NCBI RefSeq assembly: GCF_005771435.1
Contig: NZ_VANI01000013.1
Span: 90,834 to 154,833 of the forward strand
Direction: 5' to 3'
Length of the DNA: 64,000 bases
From: Microbulbifer harenosus
Lineage (GTDB): Bacteria > Pseudomonadota > Gammaproteobacteria > Pseudomonadales > Cellvibrionaceae
The notes beneath the pieces are model-generated. The model ran no database searches. It was given only the letters and a program-made list of their open reading frames with translations, and was not told the origin of the DNA. Shown here piece after piece: positions 52,614 to 62,866 of the stretch; the stretch's first letter is position 1, and each line of letters begins with the position of its first letter. A program made the position numbers and the translations under genes.

Positions 52614-54197
52614 TTAGTGTTCACGGGTCGCGTAGAAACGGATTTCCTTGTGGCGCTCTTCCGCGAGTTGCAGGTTCACCCGCGTGGGCGCCAGATAGGT
52701 GAGGTGCCCGGAACCATCCAGCGCCAGGTTGGTGCTGGCTTTGTTTTTGAACGCTTCCAGTTCCTTGGCACTGTCGCTGTCGACCCAGCGCGCGGTGTTC
52801 ACATTCACGTTTTCGTAAATGGCTTCCACTTTGTATTCGTCTTTCAGACGGTAGGCTACCACTTCAAACTGCAGCACCCCCACCGCGCCGACGATGATGT
52901 CGTTGTTGTCGAGCGGGAAGAATACCTGGGTGGACCCCTCTTCCGACAGCTGCTGCAGGCCCTTCTGCAACTGTTTCAGTTTCAGCGGGTCTTTCAGGCG
53001 GATGCGGCGGAACAGCTCCGGGGCGAAGTTCGGGATACCGGTGAACTTGAGGTTCTCGCCCTCAGTAAAGGTATCGCCGATCTGGATAGTGCCGTGGTTG
53101 TGCAGGCCGATGATATCGCCGGCGATGGCTTCTTCCACATGGGTGCGGTCGCCGGCCATGAAGGTCACCGCATCGGCGATTTTCACATCCTTGCCGATGC
53201 GCACATGCTTCATTTTCATGCCGCGATTGTAAGTGCCGGAGCACACCCGCATAAACGCGATGCGATCACGGTGCTTCGGGTCCATGTTCGCCTGAATCTT
53301 GAATACGAAGCCGCTGAACTTGTCTTCCGACGGTGCGACGGTACGCTCGTTGGTCTCCCGCGATTGCGGGCCCGGCGCCCATTCCACGAAACCGTCCAGC
53401 ATCTCGCGCACGCCGAAGTTACCGAGCGCGGTGCCGAAAAATACCGGGGTCAGCTTGCCCGCACGGTACTCTTCCAGGTCGAATTCGTGGGTCGCGCCGC
53501 GCACCAGTTCGATTTCATCGCGCATATCATCGGCGTATTCCCCCAGCAGCCTGGTGGCCTCGTCGGAATCGAGCCCGTGGATCTGGATGTCGTCGGGGAT
53601 GGTGTGGCCCTGCCCCTGCTTGAACACATGAATGGTGTCGGTGTAGAGGTTGTAGACGCCTTTGAAATTCTTGCCGGAACCCAGCGGCCAGTTGATCGGC
53701 GCCGCCTTGATGTTCAGCACCTCTTCGATCTCGTCCATCACCTCAATGGGGTCGCGGATATCCCGGTCCAGCTTGTTGATGAACGACAGGATCGGCGTGG
53801 TGCGCAGGCGGCACACGTTCATCAATTTGATGGTGCGGTCCTCTACACCCTTGGCGCCGTCAATCACCATCAGCGCGGAATCCACGGCGGTGAGTACACG
53901 GTAGGTATCTTCGGAGAAGTCCTCGTGTCCGGGCGTGTCCAGCAGGTTGACCACGCGCTCCTTGTAGGGGAATTGCATGACGGACGAAGTCACGGAAATA
54001 CCGCGCTCCTGTTCCATCGCCATCCAGTCGGAACGGGCGTGCGGCCCCTTCTTGCCCTTTACCGAGCCCGCCAGCTGGATGGCATTTCCGAACAACAGCA
54101 GTTTTTCGGTCACCGTGGTTTTACCGGCGTCCGGGTGGGAGATGATGGCAAAGGTGCGGCGGCCGTTGATGCCCGCCAGGGAGGAGGATTGACCCAT
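52614..54197 (-). CDS. prfC: Peptide chain release factor 3
   Basis: 527 residues from the ATG at 54197; codons upstream in the frame are not supported. A translational GTPase that recycles RF1/RF2. G motifs: SHPDAGKTT (P-loop), RGISVTSSV (switch I), DTPGHEDF (G3) and NKLDRD (G4). The RF3-specific marks GPHARSDWM and QRF3-type C-terminal domain ([16 protein letters not shown]) follow. The length is typical (about 527). It opens the operon with the acyltransferase, a small membrane protein and M28. Confidence 0.97.
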   Translation of the reverse strand: MGQSSSLAGINGRRTFAIISHPDAGKTTVTEKLLLFGNAIQLAGSVKGKKGPHARSDWMAMEQERGISVTSSVMQFPYKERVVNLLDTPGHEDFSEDTYRVLTAVDSALMVIDGAKGVEDRTIKLMNVCRLRTTPILSFINKLDRDIRDPIEVMDEIEEVLNIKAAPINWPLGSGKNFKGVYNLYTDTIHVFKQGQGHTIPDDIQIHGLDSDEATRLLGEYADDMRDEIELVRGATHEFDLEEYRAGKLTPVFFGTALGNFGVREMLDGFVEWAPGPQSRETNERTVAPSEDKFSGFVFKIQANMDPKHRDRIAFMRVCSGTYNRGMKMKHVRIGKDVKIADAVTFMAGDRTHVEEAIAGDIIGLHNHGTIQIGDTFTEGENLKFTGIPNFAPELFRRIRLKDPLKLKQLQKGLQQLSEEGSTQVFFPLDNNDIIVGAVGVLQFEVVAYRLKDEYKVEAIYENVNVNTARWVDSDSAKELEAFKNKASTNLALDGSGHLTYLAPTRVNLQLAEERHKEIRFYATREH

Positions 54198-54326
54198 AAT
54201 GCAAAAATACGGCTGGATAAAAAACAGGCGCGCATTATACACGCCGGCACACGGCTCGGGGGCCTGTTAAACTGCAAAATCTGACGAGAAACTAACAGCC
54301 AAACTCCACTATTCAAGAGGTGAATA

Positions 54327-56117
54327 ATGAGTCAGGAACGTCTGACAGCGCTCCAGCATGCCCTCGCTGGACAACAGGTACAGGGCTTCCTGATCCCCCG
54401 CTGCGACGAATACCAGAATGAATACGTGCCGGCGGCCGACGAGCGCCTCGCCTGGCTCACCGGCTTTACCGGCTCCGCCGGCCTCGCCGCCGTCGCCGGT
54501 GACCGCACCGCTCTATTCGTTGATGGGCGCTATACCCTGCAAGCCGCTCAGCAGATCGGTAGCCAGCCCATCGAACAACAGAATCTGGCGCCTGCGGATA
54601 TTGCCAACTGGCTGTGCGCCGCGCTGAAGGAAGGCGACACCCTCGGCTACGATCCACGCCTGCACACCGAACCCGGGCTGGCCCCGCTGAAAAAGCGCCT
54701 GGACGAGTGCGGTATTCACCTGCACGCGCTGGATGCCAACCCTATCGACCGCATCTGGGATAACCGCCCCGCCGCACCCTGCGGCGCAGCGCGCCCACAC
54801 CCACTGACCTTTACCGGCGAAGATTCCGCCAGCAAGCGCCAACGCATTGCCGAGCAGCTCGCAACCAAAAAACAGGACGCCTTGTGGCTCGCCAATCCGG
54901 AAGTGTGCGCCTGGCTGTTCAACATCCGCGGCAGCGACATTCCCCATTTGCCGGTAGCCCTGTCTATGGGATTCCTTTACCAGGATGGCAGTGCCGTACT
55001 GTATCTGGCGGAAAGCGCTACCACTGAGGCCCTGCGCCAGCATCTGGGCCGGGATGTGGAGATCGTGCACGACAAACTGGCACTCTTCACGGCGGCTGAG
55101 CGCCAGCACGTGCAGAAGGTGTGGGCCGATCCGCTGCTCACCAATTGCTGGACCCTGCATGAACTGCGCAACCGCGAAATAAAGATTCTGCTGGAGCGCG
55201 ATCCCATTACGCTCGCCAAAGCACGCAAGAATGCGGTGGAACTGGAAGGCAGCCGCGCCGCACATATCCGCGACGGTGCCGCGCTGTGCGAATTTCTCGC
55301 GGAGTTGCCGGCGGCGGTGGCAGGCGGCCGCCAAGACAAAAGCTTCGGTGAACTGGAAGCGGTGCAATTACTGCGCAGCAAGCGCGAGCTGCGCGAGGGG
55401 TTTACGGACGACAGCTTCGATACCATCTCTGGTTACTGCGGCAACGGTGCCATCGTGCACTACCGCGTAAGCCCGCAGTCGAGTCTGCCGATGCGCGCCG
55501 CAGGTATCTACCTGATCGACTCCGGCGGTCAATATCCCGACGGCACTACCGATGTCACCCGCACGGTGGCACTGGGCGAGCCACCACCGCGGGCGAAGGA
55601 ACATTTCACCCGGGTACTGAAGGGCCATATCGCCATCGCCAGCCTGCGTTTCCCCAAAGGCACCTGCGGCGAACAAATCGATGCCTTCGCGCGCAAATCT
55701 CTGTGGGATGTTGGGCTCGACTACGCGCACGGTACCGGGCACGGCGTCGGCAGTTTTCTGAGTGTACACGAGGGACCGCAGCGCATCGGCAAGGCAAATA
55801 CCAATGTGGCGTTGGAGGCTGGCATGATCGTCTCCAATGAGCCGGGGTTCTACCTCACCGGCGAGTACGGCATTCGCATCGAAAATCTGGTCTTCGTGAA
55901 GGAGAGCGCGGAGTATCCAGGTTTTTTGGAGTTCGAAGCACTGACGATGGCTCCCATCGAACGCCAGTTGGTTGATCCGGAACTGCTTGCCGACAGCGAA
56001 CTGATATGGCTGAACCGCTACCACGCGACAGTGCGCGAGACCCTGCTGCCGCTGGTCAGTGAGCAGACCAGAAACTGGCTTGTTGCAGCGACGGAACCGC
56101 TGTCGAAAGCCCAGTAA
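54327..56117 (+). CDS. pepP: Aminopeptidase P family protein (Xaa-Pro aminopeptidase, M24B)
   Basis: 596 residues, longer than E. coli PepP (441) and of the three-domain eukaryote-like APP1 layout. The C-terminal pita-bread domain carries the metal ligands: Asp in DSGGQYPDGTTDVTRT, His in GTGHGVGSFLSVHEGP, and Glu in NEPGFY and GIRIENLVF. It cleaves N-terminal residues next to proline. There is no signal peptide, so it is cytoplasmic. It is divergent from prfC, with a shared 130-base promoter region. Confidence 0.93.
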   Translation: MSQERLTALQHALAGQQVQGFLIPRCDEYQNEYVPAADERLAWLTGFTGSAGLAAVAGDRTALFVDGRYTLQAAQQIGSQPIEQQNLAPADIANWLCAALKEGDTLGYDPRLHTEPGLAPLKKRLDECGIHLHALDANPIDRIWDNRPAAPCGAARPHPLTFTGEDSASKRQRIAEQLATKKQDALWLANPEVCAWLFNIRGSDIPHLPVALSMGFLYQDGSAVLYLAESATTEALRQHLGRDVEIVHDKLALFTAAERQHVQKVWADPLLTNCWTLHELRNREIKILLERDPITLAKARKNAVELEGSRAAHIRDGAALCEFLAELPAAVAGGRQDKSFGELEAVQLLRSKRELREGFTDDSFDTISGYCGNGAIVHYRVSPQSSLPMRAAGIYLIDSGGQYPDGTTDVTRTVALGEPPPRAKEHFTRVLKGHIAIASLRFPKGTCGEQIDAFARKSLWDVGLDYAHGTGHGVGSFLSVHEGPQRIGKANTNVALEAGMIVSNEPGFYLTGEYGIRIENLVFVKESAEYPGFLEFEALTMAPIERQLVDPELLADSELIWLNRYHATVRETLLPLVSEQTRNWLVAATEPLSKAQ

Positions 56118-56174
56118 TCTCCGTTGCCAGTTTGGGCGCCGCCGAATCAGCAGTGGCGTCCGAACGGCGCGTTC

Positions 56175-57245
56175 CTACTCGGAAGCCCCCTGCGTATGCA
56201 TTCCGCCTTTAACAGGCATCGATGCTTCTTCGTCGTGCATACCGGTCTGACTCCGGCTCTCGTCCCAAAACGGCAACATCGCCGCCAGCACCCGGCGGCT
56301 GACTTCCGGTTCCAGCGCATGCCCCATGCCCGGGATTGCGACAAACTGTGCGCCTGGAATTTTGTCGGCGGTATCGCGGCCATGATCCGGCGGCAGCAGC
56401 GGGTCGCTGTCGCCGTGAATCACCAGCGCCGGCACATCGATGGCTTCCAACAAGCGCGAACGGTCACCACTGGCGAGAATCGCCTGAAACTGTCGCACAG
56501 TGCCGGGACCATAGCTGCCCCGGTTCAATACACGTTCTGCCAACTGGCGGGCATTTTCCTCGACGAAAAATTCGGGCGAGCCGATGGTGCGCGCGATGGT
56601 CACCCGGTTGGCCAGCTCCTGCTCACGGCTTAGGCCGGACTTGGCCCCCAGTGCCAGCGCGGAAATCGCCTCCGCTTTTGACTCGGTGAGATGGGGCGCT
56701 CCAGAACTGGACATAATCGAAGTGAGGGTGAGCACCCGTTGCGGGTATTCCGCCGTCAGTACCTGCGCGATCATGCCGCCCATAGAAGCGCCAACGATAT
56801 GCGCGTGGCGGATGTGAAGCGCATCCAGTACACCAACTGCATCCGCCGCCATGTCCTCCAGACGGTAGGCTGGCTCGGGGACAAAACCGACTTTGGCCCG
56901 CACCAGCGTCCACCACACCGGCGGTGCCGACAGGCGATAAAATTTCTGCGACAGTCCGGCGTCGCGGTTGTCCAACACCACCACCCGATAACCCTGATCG
57001 AGCAGCCCCTGGACCAGGGTATCGCCCCAATGCAGCATCTGCGCACCGAGCCCCATGATCAGCAGTACCGGCTCGCCTTCCCGTGATCCCATATCCTGAT
57101 AGGCAATCGCGGTTTGATTGACGGTAGTGAAATGGATTGGATAGCGATCGAATGGATTTTCCCCCGCATTTGCGCTCACCGCCTGGAGCGCCATCAAGCC
57201 GATGAAAATCCGACAGAAAATTCGCCGCACAACAGTCATCAACAT
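56175..57245 (-). CDS. Exported alpha/beta hydrolase
   Basis: 356 residues from the ATG at 57245 (GAGG site); an upstream frame into the MATE gene is not supported. The signal peptide ends near SANAGENP (about 27). The alpha/beta fold shows GLGAQMLHWGDTLVQGL (oxyanion region), the nucleophile elbow GASMGGMIAQ, an Asp in VIHGDSDPLLPPDHG, and a late His in GMGHALEPEV. The triad is complete. Substrate unknown; related proteins are esterases or haloperoxidase-like hydrolases. It follows the MATE gene by 16 bases. Confidence 0.9.
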   Translation of the reverse strand: MLMTVVRRIFCRIFIGLMALQAVSANAGENPFDRYPIHFTTVNQTAIAYQDMGSREGEPVLLIMGLGAQMLHWGDTLVQGLLDQGYRVVVLDNRDAGLSQKFYRLSAPPVWWTLVRAKVGFVPEPAYRLEDMAADAVGVLDALHIRHAHIVGASMGGMIAQVLTAEYPQRVLTLTSIMSSSGAPHLTESKAEAISALALGAKSGLSREQELANRVTIARTIGSPEFFVEENARQLAERVLNRGSYGPGTVRQFQAILASGDRSRLLEAIDVPALVIHGDSDPLLPPDHGRDTADKIPGAQFVAIPGMGHALEPEVSRRVLAAMLPFWDESRSQTGMHDEEASMPVKGGMHTQGASE

Positions 57246-57261
57246 ATACAGCCTCACGGAG

Positions 57262-58632
57262 TTATTTCGCCACCACATGCTCAGGCTCCCCTGTGTGCAC
57301 GCTGAGATAACGGCGCAGCCACCACCAGGCCAAGGCGCCAATCGCCAGATTGGAAATCAGTGTGGCCACAAACAGTCCGCGGATTCCCCAAAAATGATTA
57401 CCCAGCCAGGCCAGTGGCAAATACACACCGAGTACACGTAAGAAAGAAATGAAGGTGCCGGGGAGCGGATGGCCGAGGCCGTTGAACGCCGCATTGGCGG
57501 ACATCACAAACCCGTAACCGGCATAACTGAACGGCACCAGGCTCAGATAGGCCACCGCCACCGCCAGCACCTGTGGGGAATCGCTGAACAGCGCGGCCAC
57601 CTTGCCACCCACCAGCCACAGCACCAGCGCGACACCAATGCCGAAAAAAATACTGAATCGCGCGAGCACCGACACCGTTTGCAGCAGGCGATCGTGCCGA
57701 TTTGCCCCCGCGTTTTGCCCCATGAATGGTCCGACCACCGAAGAGAGCGCGTAAAATACGATCAGCGCCACCGGCTCGATGCGCAGCGCCACACCGAGCC
57801 CCGCTACGGCATCGGCACCGTGGCTGGCCACCAGCGCAACGACCACTCCGCCGGACATTGGAATGATCACATTGGTGGCCATCGCCGGCAGTCCCACCGC
57901 GAGCAGAGCAAGCCAGGAGCCCTTCAGCTGCGGCCAACGCCAGCTAGGCAACCCCAAAATCTGCTCCCGACGCACCAGTACATAAAGTGCAATAGCAAAA
58001 CTGAGGCCACGCGCGATCACCGTCGCCAGCGCCGCCCCCTGCAGCTCCAGCCGCGGAAATCCGTAGAGGCCGAAGATCAGTAGTGGGTCGAGAATCAGGT
58101 TGAACAGCGCCACCGCCATCAGAATACGTCCGGTAATCGCACTGTCTCCGATGGCGCGCAGTGCCGACAGCGCAACCATCGGCACCACCGCAAACAATGC
58201 CCCCAGATACCAGGTCACCATGTATTCCGCGATCAGCGGCAGTAACTGCTCCTGCGCCCCCAGCAGCCGGAACAGGGGCTCGATGGTCAACAGCCCCACC
58301 GCGCTGACCAGTATGGCAATAACCAGCGACAACAGCGTAGCGTCACTGACAAGGCGCTTCACACGCGCCATGTCGCCGGAGCCATAGGCCCGTGCCACTG
58401 CGGAGGACGTCCCCGCGCCGAGCCCGATGGCGAGTGCGTTGATCACCATCACCACCGGAAAAGTAAAACTCATCGCCGCCAGCGGCCCGTCTCCAAGCTG
58501 CGCGACAAAGTAGGTGTCCACCACGTTGAACGACATAGTGGCGAGAATGCCCCACACCATGGGCAGGGCCAGGCGCTGCAGGTGACCGGAGACAGGACCG
58601 TGGAGTAATGAGGGGTGCTTGCTGGAGGCCAT
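57262..58632 (-). CDS. MATE-family multidrug/Na+ exporter
   Basis: 456 residues with the 12-helix MATE layout in two related halves (LALPMVWGILATMSFNVVDT in the first, ALLAVGLPAMATNVIIPMSG in the second). These proteins export cationic compounds in exchange for Na+ or H+. The neighbouring hydrolase gene, 16 bases downstream, may be co-expressed and could act on a related compound (inference). No regulator is adjacent. Confidence 0.93.
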   Translation of the reverse strand: MASSKHPSLLHGPVSGHLQRLALPMVWGILATMSFNVVDTYFVAQLGDGPLAAMSFTFPVVMVINALAIGLGAGTSSAVARAYGSGDMARVKRLVSDATLLSLVIAILVSAVGLLTIEPLFRLLGAQEQLLPLIAEYMVTWYLGALFAVVPMVALSALRAIGDSAITGRILMAVALFNLILDPLLIFGLYGFPRLELQGAALATVIARGLSFAIALYVLVRREQILGLPSWRWPQLKGSWLALLAVGLPAMATNVIIPMSGGVVVALVASHGADAVAGLGVALRIEPVALIVFYALSSVVGPFMGQNAGANRHDRLLQTVSVLARFSIFFGIGVALVLWLVGGKVAALFSDSPQVLAVAVAYLSLVPFSYAGYGFVMSANAAFNGLGHPLPGTFISFLRVLGVYLPLAWLGNHFWGIRGLFVATLISNLAIGALAWWWLRRYLSVHTGEPEHVVAK

Positions 58633-58800
58633 GGAATGTCGAGAACAACCGTGATGGGTGCGCCTGCGAGAGCGCCAAAAATTGAACAGTTATTCTAGGG
58701 CCTGCGGCGTCCGATTTCGATGGGTGTCACGAAAGAAAACCCTATAGTAGGAAAAAAGAAATGGGCCAGCGTTAGTTTCAAGCTGGCCGGGAGAGCGGGA

Positions 58801-59262
58801 TCAGAATTGCCATTCTACTCCAGGCTGCGGTTTCGTCGATCTGCCATGATGTTTTGTTAGCGACGCGCACAGCGTCAACGTTGTGCTGGAAGTGCCCGCT
58901 CACCGCAATGGGGCCAGCCTAGTGCTGGCCACCGGCGATATGCGCACGGGACAGCGCACCGGCCAGCTCCTGGTCATTGTTCACGGCGGTGAGATAGAAC
59001 CGTGTCTCCACCTCACTTTCACCATGTTTCTTTTCCGCGCTTTGTTCATGTCGACTAGGTTTACGCCCCCTGGAGTAAGTGTCACTTCCGCCGAATCCTT
59101 TTGCAGGCTCTGGCTGGTACCAATGACCTCAATGGTTTCCAGCACCTCATCAGCGGCCTCGGCGGGCATACAGGCGAGCGCGAATAGACTCAACGCAACG
59201 ACACCGCCATGCAGCGTAAGTGGGTGTTTTTCTCTGGCAGCATGGCTGGGGGAAACGGGCAT
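58801..59262 (-). pseudogene. TonB-dependent receptor remnant (large internal deletion and frameshift)
   Basis: An intact start remains: an AGGAG site, ATG at 59262, signal peptide ending PAEAAD, and the plug beginning EVIGTSQSLQKDSAEVTLTP then NLVDMNKARKRNM. At about 59020 the sequence jumps to a different frame reading VETRFYLTAVNNDQELAGAL, an in-frame stop, then HFQHNVDAVRVANKTSWQID, which belongs to the barrel about 200 residues later in full receptors. The remainder of the barrel is missing. The short open frame that survives encodes only about 90 residues and cannot be a receptor. Confidence 0.75.
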
Positions 59263-59439
59263 CGAGAAACTCCTTGGATTTATTGTTATCGCAACGATAT
59301 CCGTTGCATGTCCATAGAAGTTTTGCAGTATAAAGATACGGCGACTCGCGTAGTTGCGACATATTGTCGCAGCGACCAAGCGAGCCAGAAATAATGAGAG
59401 TCAGGACTCTATAGGCGTGAAGCCGTCTTTTTGAATAAA

Positions 59440-60030
59440 TTAAAGATAAAGGCTCATCAGCAATGCATCTTCCCGAGTGCCATCCGCTTTGGGGTAATAA
59501 TTTTTGCGGCGGCCATCTTCGGAAAAACCAAGCTTGTGATACAAAGCGCGGCCGGCGCGATTGGATGCGCGCACTTCCAGCAGCACCCGCGCCACATCTT
59601 CCGGCAGAGCAGAAAAAATCTGTTGCAGCAGGCTCGCGCCAACACCCAAGCGGCGCCACTCTGGTGCCACGGCCACATCGAGAACTTCCACTTCATCGAA
59701 CAGCCGACTGATCACACAGCAGGCGACAATCGCGTGCTGGTCGGTGCGAAAAATCCAACATGTATGCCCGGATTCAAGGCTGTCGCGATACTGGCCGGCA
59801 TTCCAGGGATGGCTGTGGGCGCTCCGCGCCAGTTGCGCCAACGCGTCACAATCCGGTAGCCCTGCTTTTTCCAGCGTCAGTCCGGCTGCGAGTTCGGAAT
59901 TCGGAGAATGTTTGTGAGGAGGGGTCTTCAACGCACGATGTCCATGTTTGGCATCCAGGTCCGGCAAAGCCAGGCTGGCCAGCCTTATCGCCGGGTCTGT
60001 TCGGGGTAGAGTGTTTGCAGTAACTGCCAA
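59440..60030 (-). CDS. rimI: Ribosomal protein S18-alanine N-acetyltransferase
   Basis: Up to 196 residues if the TTG at 60030 is used; the family is usually about 150, so the true start may lie further in (TTG codons near 59966 or 59938). The GNAT domain begins near LTLEKAGLPDCDALAQLARS. The acetyl-CoA loop is RRLGVGASLLQQI, and the C-terminal block is YHKLGFSEDGRRKNYYP. RimI acetylates the N-terminal Ala of S18. The gene overlaps the end of the upstream gene, so translation is probably coupled. Confidence 0.87.
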   Translation of the reverse strand: MAVTANTLPRTDPAIRLASLALPDLDAKHGHRALKTPPHKHSPNSELAAGLTLEKAGLPDCDALAQLARSAHSHPWNAGQYRDSLESGHTCWIFRTDQHAIVACCVISRLFDEVEVLDVAVAPEWRRLGVGASLLQQIFSALPEDVARVLLEVRASNRAGRALYHKLGFSEDGRRKNYYPKADGTREDALLMSLYL

Positions 60031-60755
60031 ACTTCGCGCTTGCGCAGTGGCTCGCTCAGCAGTTCAGAAAGACTCGGCATGGCGATCAGGCGTACACCGT
60101 TCCAGTCCGCAACGGCATCTTCGAGTATCACCGGCGCGCAGTAATCGCGCGCCTGTTGCCCCATCAACCAGATGGACTTCACCGGCCGGCGCGCGACCGC
60201 CGCTTCCAGCCAACTGCTGCAGGTATCGCGGGCATCCGCGGCGCCGGCCGCGGCAGCAAATGGGTTTTCCGCCAGCGGCCACTTTAGTTTGTCGCGCCCG
60301 GTAGTCAGCTGGTGCCAGCCAAGCGCCCGGGCCATATTCCCGAACAGAGACTCTACCGGCAGTGCGCTGCCCGGTTCACGGCTGTCCACCGCCAGCAGCT
60401 CATCGCCAAGCCACCAGCAGCTCAATACAAAGGGATTGATCTGCTGCGCAGGGGCAATCGGTTCCGGGTTTACCTCCGCACGCGTCGTACGGGTCTCGGT
60501 GGTGATACTGCCGATTACCCGGCTGATTTCAGGCGCGGACTCCGGGCGCGGGGAGGGCCGAGTTTCATCGACAGGAGCAGGTTCAGCGCCGACCGCGGCC
60601 ATGACCGCGGCAACCGGGGCTGCTTCCGGAGTGTCCTCAATTGCCGGCGGCAATTCCGCCTGAATCGCCACCGGGGCCAGTGGCAGATGGAAACGCGGCA
60701 TATAGCTGGTTATGCCCAGTGCCGCCAGGTATTCCGTCCGCTGCAGTTCGTTCAC
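59985..60755 (-). CDS. HolD-like protein upstream of rimI (possible DNA polymerase III psi subunit)
   Basis: 256 residues from a GTG at 60755. The start (RTEYLAALGITSYMPRFHLP) and end (REVWQLLQTLYPEQ) have the pattern of HolD psi proteins, and HolD lies directly before rimI in E. coli. The middle differs: a long Pro/Ala/Glu-rich linker (about 30-110) and a folded part with NPFVLSCWWLGDELLAVDSR and RPVKSIWLMGQQARDYC. It could be an extended psi or an unrelated gene in the holD position. It lies between leuA (19 bases) and rimI (overlap). Confidence 0.55.
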   Translation of the reverse strand: MNELQRTEYLAALGITSYMPRFHLPLAPVAIQAELPPAIEDTPEAAPVAAVMAAVGAEPAPVDETRPSPRPESAPEISRVIGSITTETRTTRAEVNPEPIAPAQQINPFVLSCWWLGDELLAVDSREPGSALPVESLFGNMARALGWHQLTTGRDKLKWPLAENPFAAAAGAADARDTCSSWLEAAVARRPVKSIWLMGQQARDYCAPVILEDAVADWNGVRLIAMPSLSELLSEPLRKREVWQLLQTLYPEQTRR

Positions 60756-60774
60756 ATCTGGCCCCGTTTTCCGA

Positions 60775-62310
60775 TCAAACGCCTTTCGGCTTGCTACTTT
60801 TACTGGCGAGCAAGTTTAAAGCATCCAGATAGGCTTTTGCGGATGCCACCAGAATATCGGTATCCGCACCCACGCCATTAACCAGCTTGCCGTCGCGCTC
60901 AAGGCGTACAGTCACACTGCCCTGGGAGTCGGTACCCTGGGTGACCGCGTTTACCGAGTAGAGCTTGAGATCCGCATTACTGCCCACCACCGACTCGATT
61001 GCTTTGAACGTGGCATCCACCGGACCACTGCCCTCAGAGCTACACTGAGTGCGCTCACCGTCGATCACCAGCTCAAGGCGAGCCTGTGGGTTGCTGCCGC
61101 TCTTGCTGCGCACCTCGAGATCCGCCAGCTGGTAGTGTTCCACCGGCTCTGCAGCACCGGAGATCAGTGACTGCAGATCCTCGTCGAAAATCTCGTGTTT
61201 CTTGTCGGCGAGATCCTTAAAGCGTTGGAACAGTACGTTGAACTCTGCCGGATCGGCAAAGGTTACACCAAGTTCTTCATAACGCGCCTTTACTGCCGCG
61301 CGGCCGGAATGCTTGCCCAATACCAGACGGTTCTGCCCCCAACCCACATCTTCCGCGCGCATGATCTCGTAAGTCTCGCGGTGTTTGAGCACACCGTCCT
61401 GGTGAATGCCAGATTCGTGTGCAAACGCGTTAGCGCCCACAATCGCCTTATTGGGTTGCACGGGAAAGCCGGTGATCGAAGACACCAGCCGTGAAGTGGG
61501 CACGATATGGGTGGTATCAATTCCAGTTTCCACCGGATAGAGATCCTGCCGGGTGCGCACCGCCATCACAATCTCTTCGAGTGAGGCATTACCCGCGCGT
61601 TCACCCAAACCATTGATCGTGCACTCCACCTGGCGCACGCCATTCATCACGGCGGAGAGAGAGTTGGCAACCGCCAAGCCCAGGTCGTTGTGACAGTGAG
61701 TGGAGAAAATCGCCAGATCGGAATTGGGTACATTTTCGATGACCCGCTTGAACATAGCGCCGTACTCGCCGGGTTCACCGTAGCCCACAGTATCCGGGAT
61801 ATTGATGGTACCGGCACCAGCTTTGATTACCGCTTCGATGATGCGGTACATGAATTCTGGTTCGGAGCGACTGCCATCTTCCAGTGAGAATTCCACATCA
61901 TCGGTAAACTGGCGCGCCGTCTTCACGGCTTCCACAGCCTGACGCAATACGTCTTCCGGCTCCATCTGCAGCTTGTATTTCATGTGGATCGGGGACGTGG
62001 CAATGAAGGTATGAATGCGCGCAGAGTTGGCTTTCTTCAGTGCTTCACCGGCGCGGATGATATCCGGCCCCACAGCCCGGGCAAGACTGCAGACCGTAGA
62101 GTCTTTGATTGTCTCCGCCACTGCCTGCACCGCTTCAAAGTCGCCCTGACTGGCGATTGCAAAGCCCGCTTCGATCACATCCACTTTCATGCGCTCAAGC
62201 ATGGTGGCAATACGGACTTTTTCTTCCTTGGTCATTGATGCGCCCGGGCTCTGTTCGCCATCGCGCAAGGTGGTATCAAAAATGACTAATTTATCTTTCT
62301 TAGTGTTCAT
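60775..62310 (-). CDS. leuA: 2-isopropylmalate synthase
   Basis: 511 residues from the ATG at 62310 (GGAGAAGAG site); upstream codons in frame are unsupported. It makes 2-isopropylmalate from 2-oxoisovalerate and acetyl-CoA, the first committed step to leucine. Seen: [28 protein letters not shown] with metal-binding His, the [11 protein letters not shown] segment, and the C-terminal regulatory LeuA domain (about 390-510) with [20 protein letters not shown]. It is the first gene of a run with the holD-like gene and rimI. No leucine leader peptide was found upstream. Confidence 0.95.
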   Translation of the reverse strand: MNTKKDKLVIFDTTLRDGEQSPGASMTKEEKVRIATMLERMKVDVIEAGFAIASQGDFEAVQAVAETIKDSTVCSLARAVGPDIIRAGEALKKANSARIHTFIATSPIHMKYKLQMEPEDVLRQAVEAVKTARQFTDDVEFSLEDGSRSEPEFMYRIIEAVIKAGAGTINIPDTVGYGEPGEYGAMFKRVIENVPNSDLAIFSTHCHNDLGLAVANSLSAVMNGVRQVECTINGLGERAGNASLEEIVMAVRTRQDLYPVETGIDTTHIVPTSRLVSSITGFPVQPNKAIVGANAFAHESGIHQDGVLKHRETYEIMRAEDVGWGQNRLVLGKHSGRAAVKARYEELGVTFADPAEFNVLFQRFKDLADKKHEIFDEDLQSLISGAAEPVEHYQLADLEVRSKSGSNPQARLELVIDGERTQCSSEGSGPVDATFKAIESVVGSNADLKLYSVNAVTQGTDSQGSVTVRLERDGKLVNGVGADTDILVASAKAYLDALNLLASKSSKPKGV

Positions 62311-62866
62311 CGGGACTCTTCTCCTAGTCTGGCCCGAGGCTAAACAGCAGGGATGCCGCTGTCTACGCACTGCTCAAATTAAGTACGGAATTCTGTCGAG
62401 AGATACGGGGGTAAAATTATATGCCGCAGCGCGGCAGTCGTAGCGGGCCAGCTAGTAGCGGGGAGGCGGCAAAGGTCGCAGCGGCGGGAGAGAATCCGGT
62501 GCAGTGAGAAATGGATGAACCTGGAACGCCTGATAAACAGAAGACGACTCGCCTTCCGACCGGCACTATCGAACCGTCTTGGATAGTGGGAAACATGTCT
62601 GCAGCTTCAATAATCTGGTTGATTGAAAACGATACCTCGAAACCCTTTTGAGGCTTCTGCGATTGCCAGGAAGTCTTGACCGGGCATCACATGTGCGACT
62701 ATAAGCCTGCCCCGCCAAGACATCAATATCCATCCTATTTAAAGCCTTAAAATCAGACAAACTCGCAAAAACATCAACACAATGACATAAATCGGGAAAC
62801 GATTATCCCAACACAACCGGATCCGCAGTGGTACCTGTTAGCCCCCCCTTCGGACCTGAAGTTGGT
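62311..62866. other. Intergenic region between gpx and leuA
   Basis: About 555 bases. The leuA promoter should lie in the left part. A minus-strand frame at 62607-62723 (38 codons, AGGATGG before its ATG) reads VAHVMPGQDFLAIAEASKG, which looks protein-like but is too short to support. Nothing else is recognised. Confidence 0.4.

Noticed and set aside
51750..54284. An 844-codon plus-strand open frame
   Set aside because: It lies antisense to prfC, the acyltransferase and the small membrane protein, all clearly recognised. The product has no domain and is a shadow of high-GC codon use.
58981..59379. A 132-residue protein as a real small exported protein
   Set aside because: It is the truncated start of a TonB-dependent receptor; its C-terminal 12 residues are out of frame with the family.
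62311..62866. Leucine leader peptide / attenuator ahead of leuA
   Set aside because: No short frame with consecutive Leu codons followed by alternative hairpins was found.
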